Origin: Chloroflexota bacterium
GTDB taxonomy: Bacteria > Chloroflexota > Dehalococcoidia > Lucifugimonadales > VGZR01
DNA length: 8,860 nt
NCBI GenBank assembly: GCA_027625225.1
Contig: JAQBWG010000064.1
Span: 1-8,860 of the forward strand
Direction of reading: 5' to 3'
In this document: in pieces, positions 6,290 through 8,860 of the stretch
How the letters are laid out: every line of letters begins with the position of its first letter
Position numbering within the stretch: the stretch's first letter is position 1
Position numbers and translations under genes: made by a program
The notes under the pieces: model-generated
The model's database searches: none
Told to the model about the DNA's origin: nothing
Seen by the model: the letters and a program-made list of their open reading frames with translations, nothing else

Positions 6290-7498
6290 ATGTCTAAGAG
6301 GGTCGCGCTGTACGTGCATATCCCGTTCTGCGAGACGAAATGCCCGTACTGCGACTTCAATACGTATGCGCGCATCGAGTCGCTCATGCCGGCGTACATC
6401 AAATCGCTGCGACGTGAGATAACGCAGTGGGGCGCGATGCTCGGCCGCCCGAAGGTGCATACGGTGTTCTTCGGAGGCGGGACGCCGTCGTACCTGCCGT
6501 CCGAGGATTTCGTGGCGGTGTTGAGCGAGATCCACCAGGCGTTCCAAGTCGAGTCGGACGCGGAAATCACGTTAGAGGCGAATCCGGGCGACTTCGATAA
6601 GGCGAAGCTCACGGCATATCTGGAGGCGGGCGCGAACCGGCTGAGCATCGGGGTGCAGAGTTTGGACGACCGGCTGCTGTCGCTGCTGGGTCGCCGGCAC
6701 GATGCGGCACAGGCGGTGTCGGCGTACCGGCTGGCGCGCGAGGCGGGGTTCGAGAATGTGAGTGTTGACCTGATGTACGGGCTGCCGCACCAGACGCTGG
6801 ATGACTGGACGGCAACCGTGGAGCGGGCGGCGGCGCTGGAGCCGGAGCACCTGTCCATGTACTGCCTGACGCTGGAAAAGGGCACGCCGATGGAACAGTG
6901 GGTGAAGGCTGGCACGATGCCGGAGCCGGACGGCGACCTGGCGGCGGATATGTATGTAGTGGCGGAGGAGAAGATGGAGGCGTTGGGTTACCGACACTAC
7001 GAGATTTCAAACTGGGCCAAGCAAGGATTGGAAAGCAGGCATAATCTGGCCTACTGGCGGAATGATGCGTATCTGGGAGTGGGGCCGGGTGCGCACTCGT
7101 ACCTGAACGGGATGCGGTTCGCCAATCTAAGACCGCCGAAAGAGTATGTCCGGCTGATGGAGTCGGCAAGCACGAGTAAAGCCGTGGGTGTGTTGGACGA
7201 GGCGGCGGTGCGGTCGGTGCGGGTGGTGGATAGCGTGGAGGTCATCGGGCGGCGCTTGGAGATGGCGGAGACGATGATGATGGGGCTGCGTCTCGATACG
7301 GGCGTGGGCGAGGAAGCGTTCGCGCGGCGGTTCGGGTCGGCGATGGAGAAGGCGTATGGGCCGGAGATGGCCGAGCTTACGCAGGACGGACTGGTGGAGC
7401 GGGCTGACGGCGCGCTGCGGCTGACGGCGCGGGGGCGACTGCTGGGCAACCGGGTGTTCTCGCGGTTTTTCGCGGAGACGGCAGACTCTACGGCGTAG
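6290..7498 (+). CDS. hemW: HemW, radical SAM heme chaperone (coproporphyrinogen oxidase-like)
   Basis: A 402-residue member of the HemN/HemW group; HemW binds heme and hands it to acceptor proteins and is often misnamed coproporphyrinogen III dehydrogenase. The radical SAM cluster motif C-x3-C-x2-C is C14, C18, C21, within VHIPFCETKCPYCDF. GGGTPS (62-67) is the SAM-binding glycine motif. The heme-associated HNxxYW motif is present as HNLAYW (251-256), followed by GVGPGAHSY. The protein begins directly at the radical SAM domain, as HemW does, whereas HemN has an N-terminal extension. A HemN C-terminal domain follows to the end. ATG 6290 is the only plausible start, since a stop lies in frame at 6260, yet no close Shine-Dalgarno is visible. 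It probably shares a transcript with the YchF-like gene. Its last 11 bases overlap the convergent lipoprotein gene. Confidence 0.93.
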   Translation: MSKRVALYVHIPFCETKCPYCDFNTYARIESLMPAYIKSLRREITQWGAMLGRPKVHTVFFGGGTPSYLPSEDFVAVLSEIHQAFQVESDAEITLEANPGDFDKAKLTAYLEAGANRLSIGVQSLDDRLLSLLGRRHDAAQAVSAYRLAREAGFENVSVDLMYGLPHQTLDDWTATVERAAALEPEHLSMYCLTLEKGTPMEQWVKAGTMPEPDGDLAADMYVVAEEKMEALGYRHYEISNWAKQGLESRHNLAYWRNDAYLGVGPGAHSYLNGMRFANLRPPKEYVRLMESASTSKAVGVLDEAAVRSVRVVDSVEVIGRRLEMAETMMMGLRLDTGVGEEAFARRFGSAMEKAYGPEMAELTQDGLVERADGALRLTARGRLLGNRVFSRFFAETADSTA

Positions 7499-8069
7499 CG
7501 GTCGGAGGGGCGAATGCAGGCGGAGCGGGCGAAGCGAAGAACTCGCCGTTTTGGGCGTTCATCCATCCGGAGACGGTGCCCTCCTTAATATCGCAAAACA
7601 CAAACCACCATTGGGCGATGCCGTCGTCTTCTGCCAGAGTGAGGGTGCGGAGTTTGCAGCCGGACCATTGATTGAGCGCGGCGCGGGCTACGTCCGCGGG
7701 CGCGGAATTCACAGCCTGCATATCGAGACCGGAATGGGGAATGCCGGAGAACGGGGTGTACTCGCCCAGCAGAATTTCCCAATCGCCAATCGGGGTAATC
7801 GGAGAGGGAATGACGATGTCGGCGCCAATGGTGGAGTCGCTGTTGACGAGACGGACGGTGACGACGCCTGTTTCGGGGACGACGCTGATTTGTGCAATGA
7901 GGGCATCGGGCATCTGATTGCGCACGACGATTCTGGCCTGCCCAGCCATGGTGCGGAGCGCGGGGACGTCAACGGCTTCGAGCTCCGCACTGATTCCTCC
8001 ACTACAAGCGGCGAGCAGCCCAAAGCTGGTAAGAGTGATTACTGTGATAAGCGATTTCAATCTGTGCAT
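7488..8069 (-). CDS. predicted lipoprotein, function unknown
   Basis: A 193-residue exported lipoprotein of no family I recognise. The N-terminus has a short basic start (MHRLK), a hydrophobic core and lipobox LAAC with C22 as the lipidated residue. The mature part is probably mostly beta strands. It contains two cysteines, C138 and C159, that could form a disulfide; the tryptophan-rich segment QWWFVFC; and VSGWMNAQNGEFF near the end, which loosely recalls the V-D-A-x-T-G-E end of PepSY domains. The tail is proline-rich (SPAPPAFAPPTATP). It would sit on the outer face of the membrane. The ATG at 8069 has a weak GGAAAAG upstream. It converges on hemW with an 11-base overlap and is divergent from selB. 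Expression and function are unknown. Confidence 0.75.
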   Translation of the reverse strand: MHRLKSLITVITLTSFGLLAACSGGISAELEAVDVPALRTMAGQARIVVRNQMPDALIAQISVVPETGVVTVRLVNSDSTIGADIVIPSPITPIGDWEILLGEYTPFSGIPHSGLDMQAVNSAPADVARAALNQWSGCKLRTLTLAEDDGIAQWWFVFCDIKEGTVSGWMNAQNGEFFASPAPPAFAPPTATP

Positions 8070-8076
8070 GTCTTTT

Positions 8077-8095
8077 CCGATAGGTAGTATATCGG
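8077..8095. promoter_or_regulatory. inverted repeat and possible -10 of the lipoprotein gene
   Basis: CCGATA (8077-8082) and TATCGG (8090-8095) are perfect inverted copies separated by seven bases. On the minus strand TATACT (8091-8086) inside this repeat resembles a -10 box, but no good -35 is seen at the right distance. It also lies only about 17 bases from the ATG. It could be an operator or a short leader stem. Confidence 0.3.
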
Positions 8096-8120
8096 CAATT
8101 TAGCCACAGGTGGAGGTCGA

Positions 8121-8149
8121 TTTACCCTTCTTCGTGCCTATGCTATTCT
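8121..8149 (+). promoter_or_regulatory. possible extended -10 promoter for selB
   Basis: TTTACC (8121-8126), a 17-base spacer and TATTCT (8144-8149), with TGC directly before the -10. Each hexamer matches consensus at four of six positions, and the TGn adds weight. Transcription would begin near 8156, about 60 bases before the selB ATG. Confidence 0.4.
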
Positions 8150-8217
8150 AAACCCACTTTGAAGGCATTCTTTTCTCACCTCTCCATCCCTGTATATCGC
8201 GGTCTACAGATGTCACT

Positions 8218-8860
8218 ATGCGAGTAATCGGCACTGCCGGGCATGTGGACCACGGTAAGTCGACACTGGTCAAGGCGATGACGGGCATGGATCCCGACCG
8301 GCTGCGCGAGGAGCAGGAGCGGGGCCTGACCATTGATTTAGGGTTCGCGTGGATGAAGTTACCCAACGGCGAGGAAATCTCTATCGTGGACGTGCCCGGT
8401 CACGAACGATTCGTGAGCAATATGCTCGCGGGTGTAGGCGGCATTGACATGGCGATGCTGGTGGTGGCGGCGGACGAGTCGGTGATGCCGCAGACGCGTG
8501 AACACCTGGCGATTCTCGATTTGTTACAGGTCAAAAAGGGACTAGTGGTCATCGCCAAGGCCGACTTGGTGGACGAGGACATGCTGGAGTTGGTGTCTGC
8601 TGAAGTTGAAGAGACGCTTGCCGGAACATCGCTGGAGGGTGCGCAGGCGCTGGCGGTGTCGGCAGTCACGGGTCAGGGGATGCCGGAACTGCTGGTGGCT
8701 ATTGAGGATGTCTTAGCCGAGACGGGGTTGAAAAGGGACGTGGGGCGCCCACGGTTGCCGGTAGACCGGTCGTTCACCATCGCGGGGTTTGGAACCGTGG
8801 TGACGGGGACGCTGGTGGACGGACGACTTAAAGTGGGACAAGAGGTAGAGTTGGTGCCGT
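8218..8860 (+). CDS. selB: SelB, selenocysteine-specific translation elongation factor (partial, C-terminus beyond right edge)
   Basis: GTPase that brings Sec-tRNA(Sec) to the ribosome at UGA codons marked by a SECIS element. 214 residues are visible. G1 is GHVDHGKST (8-16), G2 region RGLTIDLGF (35-43), G3 DVPGHE (58-63), and the G4 position reads AKAD (113-116). Domain 2 starts near 178 with LPVDRSFTIAGFGTVVTGTL. The pattern GxDPDRLxEExxRGLTIDLGFAW and the domain 2 opening separate SelB from EF-Tu, IF2 and CysN. The C-terminal winged-helix repeats that bind SECIS lie outside the window. ATG at 8218 follows family starts; no clear Shine-Dalgarno is seen and no other in-frame start lies close. 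It is divergent from the lipoprotein gene. No tRNA(Sec), selA or selD is in the window. SelB presence implies selenoprotein synthesis in this organism. Confidence 0.92.
   Translation, partial: MRVIGTAGHVDHGKSTLVKAMTGMDPDRLREEQERGLTIDLGFAWMKLPNGEEISIVDVPGHERFVSNMLAGVGGIDMAMLVVAADESVMPQTREHLAILDLLQVKKGLVVIAKADLVDEDMLELVSAEVEETLAGTSLEGAQALAVSAVTGQGMPELLVAIEDVLAETGLKRDVGRPRLPVDRSFTIAGFGTVVTGTLVDGRLKVGQEVELVP

Noticed and set aside
5748..6290. A 180-residue minus-strand open frame antisense to the YchF-like gene
   Set aside because: Arg/His/Leu-rich shadow with no ribosome site and no family resemblance.
8070..8217. tRNA(Sec) or other RNA gene next to selB
   Set aside because: No cloverleaf arms or tRNA-like TTC/CCA features are seen; the region is explained by two divergent promoters and leaders.

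Overview
This window looks like a stretch of ordinary bacterial chromosome. It is moderately GC-rich, densely packed with housekeeping genes, and uses GTG starts for several of them. The ClpC N-terminus and the overall gene styles are reminiscent of Chloroflexota (Dehalococcoidia/SAR202-like), but that placement comes from memory of family sequences and is tentative. No phage, insertion sequence, CRISPR array, tRNA or rRNA was seen, and no gene-free stretch exceeds 300 bases.

Layout, left to right. A minus-strand ClpC-type AAA+ unfoldase is cut by the left edge and starts at 1594; a very good sigma-70 promoter with dyad elements lies in front of it. Divergently, two plus-strand genes follow: a PHP-domain phosphoesterase (1772-2416) and a lone OppD/DppD-type peptide ABC transporter ATPase (2447-3400). 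The ATPase runs tail to tail, with a 3-base gap, into a three-gene minus-strand set. In transcription order this is holA (DNA polymerase III delta, 4993-3980), a two-helix small membrane protein (3939-3715) and a YbjQ/DUF74 protein (3718-3404), the last two sharing an ATGA stop/start overlap. Divergent from holA, and probably sharing overlapping -10 elements with it, come a YchF-like GTPase (5106-6206) and the radical-SAM heme chaperone hemW (6290-7498), separated by a GC-rich hairpin. A minus-strand lipoprotein of unknown function (7488-8069) overlaps the hemW end by 11 bases. The window closes with the start of selB (8218 to the edge), the selenocysteine-specific elongation factor.

The genes are mostly unrelated core functions (protein quality control, replication, translation, heme trafficking), so they do not form one pathway. 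SelB implies that the organism uses selenocysteine. The points most worth a second look are the clpC promoter architecture, the missing beta-hairpin in the orphan ABC ATPase, the divergent G motifs of the YchF-like protein, the small-membrane-protein/YbjQ coupling, and the hairpin in front of hemW. I did not find convincing evidence of a new multi-gene system.
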